Assembly (NCBI GenBank): GCA_024195585.1 | Contig: SWBL01000030.1 | Coordinates: 62,001 to 126,000 of the forward strand | Direction of reading: 5' to 3' | DNA: 64,000 bases | Source: Aureobasidium sp. EXF-3400 | Lineage: Eukaryota > Ascomycota > Dothideomycetes > Dothideales > Saccotheciaceae | Shown here: one piece after another, positions 34,371-44,623 of the stretch | Numbering within the stretch: position 1 is the first letter of the stretch | Layout of the letters: each line of letters begins with the position of its first letter | Notes under the pieces: generated by a model | Told to the model about the DNA's origin: nothing | The model's database searches: none | Seen by the model: the letters and a program-made list of their open reading frames with translations, nothing else | Program-made: the position numbers and the translations under genes

Positions 34371-35554
34371 ATGAGTGTACAAGCCAACCTTCACACATTG
34401 AAAAGGACGCTTCGTTCAAGAACATTCTGGCAATGGATTCTATTCGCAGCAGGCATTTATCTTCTAGTGCGACTCCTCAGACCTCCTCCGCGCGCACCCG
34501 TTCGCCATACGTATGAGCCCATGCATGTCACTCCGGTCGGTGAAGAATCAGATGATGGCATTGACTGGACACGCTATGCATACGTCCAATATGTCACCGA
34601 CAAAGAGTATCTCTGCAACAGCTTGATGATGTTTGAATCTTTGCATCGACTGGGCAGCAAGGCAGAACGTCTCTTGCTCTATCCTCAACAGTGGGAATTA
34701 TATCCGAAGCCACCGACATGGGAAAGTAAATTTATACGAAAAGCCCAAGACGACTACAAGGTCCACATCTTACCAGTCAGGCCTCAATATACCGAGTTGG
34801 GAGACGGGACATGGGCAGAGAGTTTCACCAAATTGTTGGCATTCAAACAAACCCAGTATGACAGGGTCTTGAGTCTGGATTCGGACGCCACTATCTTGAA
34901 GGTACGTTGACCCTGCATTTCCAATAGATTGATGCCAGGACCCGTCTGATTGTCATACCAACAACAGTCTCTCGATGAGCTTTTCCTTCTGCCAGACCAT
35001 ACCCTGGCAGCGCCGCGTGCATACTGGCTTCCTGATCCTGACACGATCTCGTCGGCAATGCTGCTGATCAAGCCATCTATGCATGAATTCAAGCGCGTGC
35101 TTGATGCCATGTTCAAGCATTCGAACGCGAGTGAATTTTACGACATGGAAGTGATCAACGACGTTTACGCGGGAGAGGCGATGATCTTGCCGAACGAACA
35201 TTGGGTTGTGTCTGGAGAGTTTCGGCTCAAATCTCACCACAAATATCTGGACGAAGGCGAGACCTGGGATCCCGACAGAGTGTTGAACGAGACGAAGCTT
35301 GTTCACTTCTCAGACTGGCCGCGGCCGAAGCCATGGTTCCCCATAACCGAAGACATCTTCCTCAAAACGCAACCGGCCTGTGACACTATGCCGGGCTCAG
35401 CGCACAAGGACTGTCGTAACCGGGAGGCATGGAATTGGCTGTACAACGATTTCCAAGAGCGCAGAGGGGTATGTGCAACCTGTTGAATTTTCCTGAGAAT
35501 TTTCTACTAACAGTTCAATAGGAGGTCTGTGGTTGGACCTTTACCTTGTATTAA
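34371..35554 (+). CDS. Golgi type II glycosyltransferase, GNT1-like (GT8/glycogenin fold)
   Basis: Exons 34371..34901, 34968..35468, 35522..35554; 354 aa. One membrane anchor near residues 18-38 (RTFWQWILFAAGIYLLVRLL) after a short basic cytoplasmic tail gives a type II Golgi topology. The catalytic domain begins at RYAYVQYVTDKEYLCNSLMMFESL and carries the DxD metal/sugar-nucleotide motif in LSLDSDATIL. Later conserved blocks are MLLIKPSMHEFKRVL, YDMEVINDVY and VHFSDWPRPKPW. The set resembles yeast Gnt1 GlcNAc transferase and relatives, so an N-acetylglucosaminyltransferase acting on glycans is likely; donor specificity is inferred. The last exon of 33 bp adds only EVCGWTFTLY, a tail seen in relatives. 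Introns are 66 and 53 bp. Confidence 0.88.
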
Positions 35555-36224
35555 TCTCGAAGTTTAGATGAGCCGCGGCACGTCGAAATAGGCGCAGGCG
35601 ATATGCATATAGATCTTGGTTGTGATATAAAAGACCCAGGGCAAAGGTAGCACAGCAGGAGCATCTTGGTTTGACCAAATTGTGCCAACTTCCAACTTCC
35701 AAGACAGCTCGAGCAATGAACGACTTGGGTTGACATATGCGGAGACGGTCAGTCAAGCGCAAGCACGCATGTGCGTACACGCGTAAACCAAGTTTCAGGC
35801 ATCCGGATCAGCGATCCGGGAAGGATCAACGAGTATCGGGCAAACGAGCATAGATAGTCACCGGATGACGCTTAGAGACTGGGTGGTTTGCGTGGCGCCC
35901 AGCTAACAAGAAGATTTGATAGATTTGACTCCACTCCAAGATGAGCGTTTTCACAGTTGAATTGTGGGAGACGGCTGGTAGACCGTAGACAGGCCCTGTT
36001 TGGAGCCCCAAGTAATACGTCACCAATAGTCCGTGCACTATACCCGATCTTGATTGTTGGATGCGCCGGACGGCCACTTTAGTAGACGACCGTCGCCGCG
36101 TCCGCTTCCTAGGTTTTCCAATATCGACCTTAATAGAGCAGTGGTTGCTTCCTGTCGCTTTTTGTTTTCCTTGCATAACCTTCGTTTGTTTGTCGGGCAT
36201 TCTACATCTTGCATACCATACACC
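35555..36224. other. Upstream region of the GH79 gene
   Basis: 670 bp between two genes on the + strand. The region just before the GH79 ATG is pyrimidine-rich with CTTGCATAACC. No ORF or repeat of note. Confidence 0.4.
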
Positions 36225-38129
36225 ATGGCTATCAATTCACTACTGCTATCGGCTTCATGCTTTACCATCGCGCATGCCGTTTCTATCTCCCTAACACCCG
36301 CCGCCAGCGCGCCTGCCGCTTCTGGCATCTCGCAAGTCGTTGGTCCCTCATTCGCCGGCCTCGGAATTGAACCTTCCAACTTGTTCTCCTTCACTGGTGG
36401 AGACACTCCTAATAAACTCTCCATCAATCTTCTTCAACATCTCACAGATTATTCCGGCGCACCTCCCCATCTCAGACTCGGCGGCAACACTGGTGATCAT
36501 ATGGTCTGGGATGCTTCTTACTCAGGTTTCAGTCTCGGTCAGAACCCTCATCAGGAAGAGACCAACCCTACTCCCGCAGATGGATCTGTCTTCGGACCTG
36601 GTTATCTCGAGGCTCTCGAGCGTTTCCCCAAGGGCATGCCTGTCACCTTTCAGCTGAACATGGCCTATGACATGGGCGATCGCCTCGAGAAGATCAACGA
36701 AGCAGCAGCTGCCGTTGTCGACGGTCTCAACAACACTTCGCTCTACTCGTTCGAAATCGGTAACGAGCCAGACTTGTACCTGGAGGGCTGGCAACAGATG
36801 AGAAATGGTACCTGGGATGGCCAGATCTATACCCAGCAGTGGTTAGAAAGAGCAGAGTCTGTTTGCAACAACGTCCTGAAACCAAGAAACATGACCTGCG
36901 ACTTTTTCGAATCCGCCCAAACTGCCTCGACAATTGGCACAACCTTCACCATCAGCGACTTGGTCGATGCAGGTATCATGAATGGATCCGACGGTACCAC
37001 CTATCTCTCGTCGTGGAACCAGCACGATTACTTCTACTTTGTCGACGTCTCGACTTACGATCTCACCCTCAACATCATGATGGACTTTGATAGAACCGAA
37101 TCTCAATTCGCGTACTGGGCCACTTCAATCTCGTACGCTCTGTCTACTGGCATTCCTTACAACCTCCGCGAGATGGCAAACGTCGGTCCCGTTGGTATGG
37201 CAAATGTGAGCAACACTTTTGGAGCTGCACTTTGGTTCCTCAACTTCTATTGCTACGGCGCCACCCTCAACATTTCCTCGGTCGAGATGCACATGACCGA
37301 TAACTCGTACGCTGCTCCTTGGCAGCCTATTTACAACAACGGAGAGGCCGCCAATGTTCGTCCTAGCTACTATGCTTTGGCTGCTATGGCTCAGCTCCTC
37401 GGCTCGGGTAACGGTACTACCAAACTCGCTCCGTTGGCTACCCAAAACTCTTACGTCCGCGCATATGCTGCTTATGCTAACGATGATCTTTCTTCCTTGG
37501 TTATCATCAACGCCCAGCAGGTTAACGCCTCTGATGCCGACAAGGGCAGCATAGACTTCGCTATTTCGCTTCCTGACCTCAAGGGCCAGACTTTGTACCT
37601 GTCATATCTCAATGCTGATGGTGCCGACGTTACCCAGAACGTCACTTGGAACGGTCTCAGCTTCGAGAGTGACAGCGTCGGTACTGCCACCACCGCTCAA
37701 GACCAGAGTGGCCAGACTGTCGTCCTCGACTCCAACGGCGCCGGTACAATCACTGTTCGCGACTCTCAGGCCGTCATCGCAAACCTTGGTGCTCGTCTCG
37801 GCTCGCTTCCTGTCGACGTTGCTAACCCCAAATCTTCTTCTGGCTCTGGTCACTCGGGCTCCGGCTCTGGTCAAAACGGCCACACCTCTAGCGCTAGCGC
37901 TAGCGGCGGAACACGCACAGTGAGTACATCTGCATCCACCACCGCAATCGCAATCGCATCCACAACGGCGGCAAACATCCAAGCTGTAGCGGCATCAGGC
38001 AGCGCCACTAGTTCCAGCGCCGGTGTCAGTGTGACCGCGAAGTCAGCGAGCTCAAAGACCATCATGCTGACGGATAAGACTCTCTTCGCCGTTGTCTTCA
38101 CGGCCTTGGTGTGCATCTTCACCTCCTAG
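36225..38129 (+). CDS. Secreted GPI-type beta-glucuronidase, GH79 family
   Basis: A 634-aa single-exon protein. ATG 36225 (CACCATGG) starts a signal peptide of ~18 residues (MAINSLLLSASCFTIAHA). GH79 enzymes release glucuronic or 4-O-methylglucuronic acid, for example from arabinogalactan proteins. The retaining-enzyme pair is visible: acid/base Glu181 in FEIGNEPDLYL and nucleophile Glu316 in NLREMANVG; LRLGGNTGDHMVW is a typical early motif. The domain ends near residue 560. A Ser/Gly/Thr-rich linker and a hydrophobic C-terminus (TLFAVVFTALVCIFTS) follow, indicating a GPI anchor and so a cell-surface enzyme. Many N-glycosylation sequons. Neighbour of LRA3, which may be functionally relevant. 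Confidence 0.92.
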   Translation: MAINSLLLSASCFTIAHAVSISLTPAASAPAASGISQVVGPSFAGLGIEPSNLFSFTGGDTPNKLSINLLQHLTDYSGAPPHLRLGGNTGDHMVWDASYSGFSLGQNPHQEETNPTPADGSVFGPGYLEALERFPKGMPVTFQLNMAYDMGDRLEKINEAAAAVVDGLNNTSLYSFEIGNEPDLYLEGWQQMRNGTWDGQIYTQQWLERAESVCNNVLKPRNMTCDFFESAQTASTIGTTFTISDLVDAGIMNGSDGTTYLSSWNQHDYFYFVDVSTYDLTLNIMMDFDRTESQFAYWATSISYALSTGIPYNLREMANVGPVGMANVSNTFGAALWFLNFYCYGATLNISSVEMHMTDNSYAAPWQPIYNNGEAANVRPSYYALAAMAQLLGSGNGTTKLAPLATQNSYVRAYAAYANDDLSSLVIINAQQVNASDADKGSIDFAISLPDLKGQTLYLSYLNADGADVTQNVTWNGLSFESDSVGTATTAQDQSGQTVVLDSNGAGTITVRDSQAVIANLGARLGSLPVDVANPKSSSGSGHSGSGSGQNGHTSSASASGGTRTVSTSASTTAIAIASTTAANIQAVAASGSATSSSAGVSVTAKSASSKTIMLTDKTLFAVVFTALVCIFTS

Positions 38130-39632
38130 GATATTTTCCATCATCCTCTCATCTTTCTCCGCCACGATACCTGGATACGATCTCTCTTAATGTTTTGTTC
38201 TTCTTTTCTCTTCTTCTTCTGTACATGATACACAATTAGCGGATACCTTTTTCCCTCGACTCTTCTTTTTCGGAGCATGGTTTTTGCTTTCATTCCTGCA
38301 TGACATGACGGTACCGGCGTTCTTAATGGCATTTGGATCCGTGGGAGGTCTACATGACGCGCTTTTCTCTCTATTATAATTAGACCCCAGCTTCACAGTA
38401 TTAGACCGGGTCATGAGGCGTTAATGAAATCTTTTTCCGATTCACTTTCTGCAACAAAAGCTTCTGAGAATTTACATTATAGTGTGTTGAGTTTCTGTCA
38501 CAGTCGATGAGGAGTGCTCTTGCCGCTTGAATAACAGACGTCTCTTTCTTCCTCTTGACAGATGTAACACTCCTTCTTTATTTGCCTGTGAAATTTCCCA
38601 TCAAATTTGACCTTGTTTCGTCGTAGCTTCTTCGATACCGTGCACGTTCTCGAAGAGAAGAAAGTCATTCTCTTGAACTTTTTTTCTCTGCTGGTTTAGG
38701 AAAGACTAAAAACAACCATCAAACACAGCTTAGACTTTTTCTAAGCTGCGATATCATCGTTGAACGCCCTAGCTAAGCGACTGAGTCTCAATTACGGGCG
38801 TATAGATAGCTAGAGCCTGTATCTCGTATGTCGTAAGCACTATCCTGACTTTGTGGGTTAGAGCGACACACTAGGAAAAGTAATCACTAGAGATTCACAG
38901 CGAATTTATACCGACAAGCAAGAAAATGGACGGAAAAAAAACTAGAAGATGACAAAACTATGTATGTATACGTGCGCTATGAACAGATAATGTATATTCT
39001 CCTCATGGCCAAATAAGAATCTAGTAACAATGTTTATGCTAAGTGGATAGCTTTGCGAATGGAAACTTTGTTGCTGGGTAATAGAAATGCTTATGCTGCT
39101 GATGCTGTCTGTGGTCAATGCTGTCGTTGGTTAAGGTCATGTGCGTATGTATGTCTAAGACGCAGAAGATTGGATTTTGGAGTTTGTTCGGTGGGCGTTT
39201 TGTAGAAACGGAGAGATGCGATTAGCGAGAGTAAGGGTGTAGAGCTTTTCGTGATGCCGAGAACTAGTCGATGCGTTGCGGTTCTGATGAGGTGATGAGT
39301 TATGCATTCGAAGTGATCATCGTAAGTATGGCTACTCGGATGAACTGAGCAAAGGCCAGTGACGAGCTTCGGTCATCTGACGCTGGCTGCGTCGTAATAC
39401 ATGCCTCGGTGCTGAAGCGATGACTGGTCGATATCGGACGTAGAACAGATTCGTAGGTGGCCACAGTAAGCTATTCAGGATCTATGATGACAGACGACGA
39501 ACAGTCGAATTTGCGCGGATAACATGTTTCGCTTCGCAAAGTCTTGTGGCATTCGCCATGATGAAAGTGCACCCACCGCTGCAACATCTGCTGGAGGTTG
39601 ATAACCAAGTTGTGTCATGTTGTCGACTTGGA
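38130..39632. other. Gene-free 1.5 kb between convergent genes
   Basis: AT-rich, almost without ORFs. It contains a perfect 8-bp inverted repeat CAGCTTAG/CTAAGCTG with a 7-nt loop (38726-38748). No coding or RNA gene recognised. Confidence 0.45.
38726..38748. repeat. Short hairpin (8-bp stem, 7-nt loop)
   Basis: CAGCTTAG and CTAAGCTG pair perfectly around ACTTTTT. It lies ~600 bp downstream of the GH79 stop; function unknown. Confidence 0.6.
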
Positions 39633-40937
39633 TCAGATCAAGGTCTGAACTTTGGACCACATGCCGTTCCACTGAGTTCTTCCACGAGTTGAGTCCTCGA
39701 CGTAGTTGCCAAAGAGTAGTTGGCTATTAAGTGTCGAAGCGGCGATGCGATCACTCCAGGAGAGATAGCGCGAGAGAAGGAGACCGTCTCTGCCATTTGA
39801 AGCGATCACGCTTACGCCTCCTCTTGCATCCACCATCCTCTTCAATGCAGGTCCATGGACATTGAGTGCATTGTGACGCTCCAATTTTAGTGCCTCGTTG
39901 AAGAAGACGTGGCAGACGGCCAAGATGACGGCATCCGTGTAAGCACGCTTAGGATCCATTATGGCTTCCCTCAGAGACTCGACGGCTTTATGGTGTAGCC
40001 ACTGAGACATGTAAGGTTGTTGTCGCATGGATATGGATTTGGAGGCAGGAGCCATGACGCTGGTGTTGGATAAAACGCCATAGAACATTGCAGGTTCGCG
40101 CTGGGTGATGGAGATTTTCAAAGCAAAGTCGAGAAATTCAATATTGCCTTGTCGACCCCAGTCGGCGGAGATCAGCCCCATCCATGCTTCACCAAGACTG
40201 TTGCGATCTGAAGACGGAATAGGTTAGTCATAAGCAACTAGGGACTTGATGATGGATCACAACTTCGGCTGAGAACGAGTGCTTTTCGAACCTCCTGACA
40301 GTGTATCAGGAGAAAAGTACTTACAGAAGTGAATCAATGGACCAAATGACTCCTCCCAGCGAACAGGAAACTGTAAAAAGGGATCATGAATAGAGCCGAA
40401 CTGGCGAGGATGGGCGATAGACGTGAAGCGTGAGCGTGTTGGCTCTCTGGTGATGAGCTGCAATGCATGGGGATCGCCATTTTCCATGTCCCCTGTGTCA
40501 TGGTTAATTCCAGACTTTGCAAAAGCAGTGTCAACTGTAATGGAGCCCATGGTGGTATCATGTGGTGAATTAGTCGATGAGGGGGTTGAGGCGGATGCAT
40601 ATGTTGAAGGAGAAGAGGATGAGTTGTGTGATTCCGAAGGCTGTACAATGCTGTGAGCAATGTCAAGTTCTGGTCGAGATGGTATAGCAGGTGAATTCTT
40701 GTAGCGTGGTGATGCAAGTTGAGCCGCAATCGGAGCAGCTTCCGAGGTGGTACCAAGCAGGGGATTTTTGGCGGCTGCGGCGAGGGCCTTCCCCCTCGAG
40801 TTCTTCCTCGACTTCCATCCTGCTCGGGCGGCGTGAGATCTGACGGCTCGCACAGATGTTGATTCTTGTGGTTCGCCAAAGGTGATGATGTTGAGCATTT
40901 CCTGGCGCGGCGGTCCTGGTGTCCGCTGCTGGGGCAT
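39633..40937 (-). CDS. Fungal transcription-factor-like protein without zinc cluster
   Basis: Exons complement(40325..40937, 39633..40207); 395 aa, 117-bp intron with GTAAGT donor. The N-terminus has the pattern IITFGEPQESTSVRAVRSHAARAGWKSRK, a basic motif opening a large fungal family usually annotated as Fungal_trans_2/DUF3468-like regulators that lack a Zn2Cys6 finger. A Ser/Thr/Pro-rich linker follows, then the helical domain (FGPLIHFYRNSLGEAWMGLI...HKAVESLREAI...DAVILAVCHVFFNEAL...HGPALKRMVDARGGV). The join reads IHFYRNSLGEAW. Homologues usually run ~100-150 residues further; here the frame stops soon after RIAASTLNSQLLFGNY, while another frame (39475-39672) stays open. That could be a missed intron, frameshift or true truncation. 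ATG 40937 chosen; the frame is open further up without ATG. Confidence 0.62.
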
Positions 40938-41673
40938 GACTCCCCGATAGTCCCGACACGGACGGACGCCTGCGTTATGCAAAGGAGGAAAGAGCGTCTT
41001 CAAGCAAAGAGATAAAGACGAGCGACATGGCGCTCCTCCCCTCTTTAGCCGCTGATGTAAAAGTAAACTTGGAAGGCCTCAAGTCCGGGGACGTCGCGGT
41101 GCAGAAGGCATCATTGCTCGACTCGAGGTCCACTGGCTTTTTGGAAGATCGTGATCCACCAACAGCACCCGTCAGAACGACATGGGCAAAACAGGGTCTG
41201 CGGTTCCGAGCGCGCTGCGAGAGCGGTCCTCTCACCGCCTTAGCGCAATTCGACCCTGACGGATTACGGAAACGTCGGAAAGCCACGCGACCCGGCCGCC
41301 GACCTCAGCACGCATCCTGTACAATACTGTACTTGAAACCCTCGGTCAACGAATTGCTGTTAGAATATGCAGAAACCCTTCTGATCCCCTATGACGATCA
41401 CTAGCGAGATTATAAGAATGTGATTATGCATACATGATCCCTGGGCAGATTGCGTTTTGCGTTCACGAGCACATCATTGGACGAGGGGTACGACACTTGA
41501 CATCTGCAGAACAGGAGGCTCTTGATGAACTATTCTGAGTCGTGATAGGCTTCCAACCGCTCGTTCCTCCCGAGCTCTAATTACTTGATGGTCTCTGTGA
41601 AGACTTTTGTCTAATTGTGGCTGTGATCGCCTATCTTGCTTAACATAACAACAGATCCGCATTCTTGTATGGT
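40938..41673. other. Intergenic, regulator-like gene 5' side / coactosin 3' side
   Basis: 736 bp. Overlapping ORFs at 41027-41404(+) and 40975-41286(-) mirror each other and show no known motif; I do not accept either. The rest probably serves as promoter of the regulator-like gene. Confidence 0.4.
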
Positions 41674-42581
41674 TTAGTAGCCTGATGCTTGACGGTCGTC
41701 TGTTGCTTGGTTTAGTCCCGTTCTTTGCGATGCTCATCAAATCACGACTTACAGTTGGCACCCATGGCCTTTCTCAACTTCATGGTCACCTCTGCTTCCT
41801 TGAGGTCGGTCTTGCTGTCGGTCTGGATCTCGATAGCATAGCTTCGTAGAACTTGCTTGACTTGTCCAATTTGTGTGGTCATCTTTGCTCTGCGCATAAC
41901 TCTTGTGTTGGGACCTGGAAGATGGTTGCATTAGTCTTTGTGCCTGATATTGCGGCTACGCCACAATGTGAGAATGCTTCATGCCGCTCCACTCTGAAAT
42001 TCTGCTGAGATGCCTGTATAAACATCTGAGCAATACCATCCCATCATATCCTGGTCTCCCTCTTTGCAGAAGCTGATGTTGTCAACGGAATGAAAAGATA
42101 GAAACTTACCACACCATGAAACAAAGACAACTTAAAGCGAAGGTACAGTTAGCAAGATATCGAACGTTGGTTGTAAGAACACCACGACTTAGCTGAACGA
42201 ATGTACTCAGCTCTACGAGACGCTGTCCTGGACGGCGTTTCATTGAAACACCCATTCCAGAGACTGCTCGTGCAGGCTGAAACAAAGGCCAGTACTAGTC
42301 GTGGTGTTTGTACCTTCGGTTTACATACACTTGACCCTCTGCGACAACTCATCGTTTCCCACCGTCATTCTCACAAAAGCATACGCAGCTTCGTCATCCC
42401 CCAGATGCTCCACCATTTCTGCGATGTCACCTTCACCAGTAGAGTCCAGCTTCAATGCATCGGAAGTGCCGGAAATGTACTTGAGCACCATCCATGTTGT
42501 GGCTGACTTGTCGGAACGCACGTCTTCGTAAGCAGTGGCGATCTCAGGGTCACTGAGGAGGTTGTCGGCGGTTTGAGGCAT
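41674..42581 (-). CDS. Coactosin-like actin-binding protein (ADF-H domain), with 21-nt microexon
   Basis: Exons complement(42329..42581, 42110..42130, 41753..41914, 41674..41699); 153 aa. Coactosins bind F-actin and help keep filaments from being capped; cytosolic. The whole protein is one ADF-homology domain: DPEIATAYEDVRSDKSATTWMV at the start, FVRMTVGNDELSQRVKF mid-way, then VFVSWCGPNTRVMRRAKMTTQIGQVKQVL and the end KLRKAMGANYDRQASGY. The second exon is only 21 nt, between introns of 198 and 195 bp; it supplies the core of FVFVSWCG, without which the fold would lose its central strand. Donors GTATGT, GTAAGT, GTAAGT and acceptors AAG, CAG, CAG all fit, and the total is in frame. Confidence 0.9.
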
Positions 42582-43311
42582 GGTTGATGATAATCGTGAA
42601 TGTGTGCGGGGTGATGTAGGCGTGTGGTGGGACGAAGGTGGAAGTGTGTATATCCAGGGGTAAACGGCTGGGTAAACTACGGGACTTTCTAAGAAAGCTG
42701 GAACGCGGCTTTGTCTTGATGAAATATTAGAGAAGACAATGACGCGAACATGGCCGATGCTGGGTTGTTCTTCTGTTACCGTGTTTGTGTATAAGTCCGG
42801 AATATATGAGAGCGGGTGAGACATACATCATCCATGATGTGACAAATGTTCCCAACGATTCGGATGACAAGACCCTGAGATGCTGGTTGCAGAAGCATGA
42901 GGCTTCGCGTGATTCTGAAAAATGCTTCGGATTGACTTGCACCTCGTCACATAGTGACCTATCTCAGTTGAGCGTTGGCTTGTAGGCAAGGTGCTGATCT
43001 TAAGCAATGCCCAGAGTATCAAGAAACATATTAGTCCCTTTGATCACCTTGTTTGTACATTTGGAATAGCGACCAGGGTGATATGTCCAGCATTGCGAGT
43101 CGGCACGTTCGGCAAGACCTGCCTGGTCTCAATGAACGAGGAAGAAAGTAAAAAGAATAGCTTCCGCATCATCCGTGGCGCGACGAACAAGCAGCTTTGG
43201 TCCCTCTGTAGGCCTTTCCTCAACAACTGAGGTGGAAAAAAGAGAGCACTCAGCAGTCATGTTCCACTGCATTGTGACCACCAGAGTACGTAGCAAAAAG
43301 GCAAAAAGAAG
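42582..43311. other. Intergenic between coactosin and tRNA-Asn
   Basis: 730 bp holding the coactosin promoter (CA/CT-rich stretch next to its ATG). Several short ORFs only; nothing else recognised. Confidence 0.4.
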
Positions 43312-43407
43312 CTCTCCCGGACAGGCTTGAACTGTCAACCTCTCGATAGCCAATCTGCGGATGCAAATCTAACAGTCGAACGCGCTAGCCAATTGCGCCA
43401 CGGAAGA
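43312..43407 (-). tRNA. tRNA-Asn(GTT) with 22-nt intron
   Basis: Read on the minus strand: acceptor stem TCTTCCG pairs with CGGGAGA (one wobble); D arm GCGC-AATTGGCTA-GCGC; anticodon stem TTCGA/TCGAG with loop CTGTTA..A, anticodon GTT at 43371-43373; T arm GACAG-TTCAAGC-CTGTC; discriminator G. The intron at 43348-43369 follows the base after the anticodon, the canonical site. All four arms pair, so confidence is good although no program was run. Confidence 0.85.
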
Positions 43408-43604
43408 TGTGAAAGCTGGGCTTTCTGTGGCTGTTGGATGTGAGACCATCCGGTAGACATCATTATATACTTCAGATACCATGCCAACTCTCGAAAACTG
43501 CTTCCAGGGAGTACATCGAAGTGAACTTAAAGACGATGTCAAGACAGTACAAGTCTTGTCAGTGAAGCCGGAAGATGTAAACGCTGTGCGTTCTGTGGCT
43601 GTTG
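43401..43604. repeat. 36-bp direct repeat, first copy overlapping the tRNA-Asn 5' end
   Basis: 43401-43436 and 43569-43604 agree at 32 of 36 positions (CGGAAGATGT...TTCTGTGGCTGTTG). The first copy begins with the seven bases forming the tRNA-Asn 5' acceptor strand, so the second is a displaced copy of the tRNA edge and flank. Confidence 0.7.
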
Positions 43605-44623
43605 ACTGGCAGAAGGTTGACAATGTTTGTTCATGATGTCTGGAAAACGGGACGCAAGAGGAACAGAGAACTGAATGCTTGGCCTTTGAGTGTTCTGCCT
43701 CTTCTTGCTGCTCGCGAGCTGGTACTTGAAGGCGATGGCATGGGCGGTCAATCAGCCATATCAACCAATGCTGTGATATACTTCTCATGGTGCATCTGTC
43801 GATGGCAGCGATGTTGCAGTGTTGGCAGAGAATGGCGATATAGAAATTTGTTTGTCAATCCGAGTTTTTTATGCAGCGCAAATGCATAACGCGTGCACAA
43901 TTTCCAAAGCAGACCAGAGGGGAGAGAGAAAGAGCATGGTCTCTTTCATTGTTTTTCTTTCGTGGCGTTTGCGTAAACAGAAGCGAATATGAGATTGGCC
44001 CATTCCATAGGAAGGAGATATAAGAAGCTGGTCGTTCATTCTTTTCTGATTCGAGCGCAAAATAAGAGGCGAGAACAAACAAACACACTTAGCTATTTGA
44101 GACACATTGAACTCGAAGACAAGTATGATCTCGGCGGTATACACAGACAGGTAGATCTTGAAGCGGTCAGCAAGAACAAGAGTCGCTCGAGATAGTCGTG
44201 CTCGGACTCTCGGAGTATCATGAAGTGCAGGGTCGAAACTGCAAGATCTTTTCAATGAAGCATCTGGCTGAAAAACAGACATTTTGAGATTGTGAGTACG
44301 AGGCATGAGAATCTGTTTGTGTGATGTGTCGTAGTACTTGGGAAGTTTGCCCGGTTTGCGGGAAGCCATCAGTCAGCTGTCATGGTGTGTCACATGAAAA
44401 AGAAGAGCAAACAGGCGAACATAGGTAACTTAGTTTTCCATGGAAGGAGCGACTTCTGTGGCAACTACCTAAGACAACCACGAAACATTGGATGGACGAA
44501 AAGCTTCCCTATTCCATATACACAGCGCCATGCCTGCTCGTTCTAATAGCAACTGAAAAAGGTATCATCCTTCCCTAAATCTTATATACACAAAAATTCA
44601 AGATCCCGCGAGATTTCTGATAA
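43605..44623. other. Intergenic, 3' side of ALT1
   Basis: About 1 kb with short overlapping ORFs on both strands, none with recognisable content. Confidence 0.4.

Noticed and set aside
41027..41404. 125-codon + strand ORF, overlapping a 103-codon ORF on the minus strand
   Set aside because: Both strands are open over the same GC-rich stretch, which is typical of chance; no motif and no family recognised.
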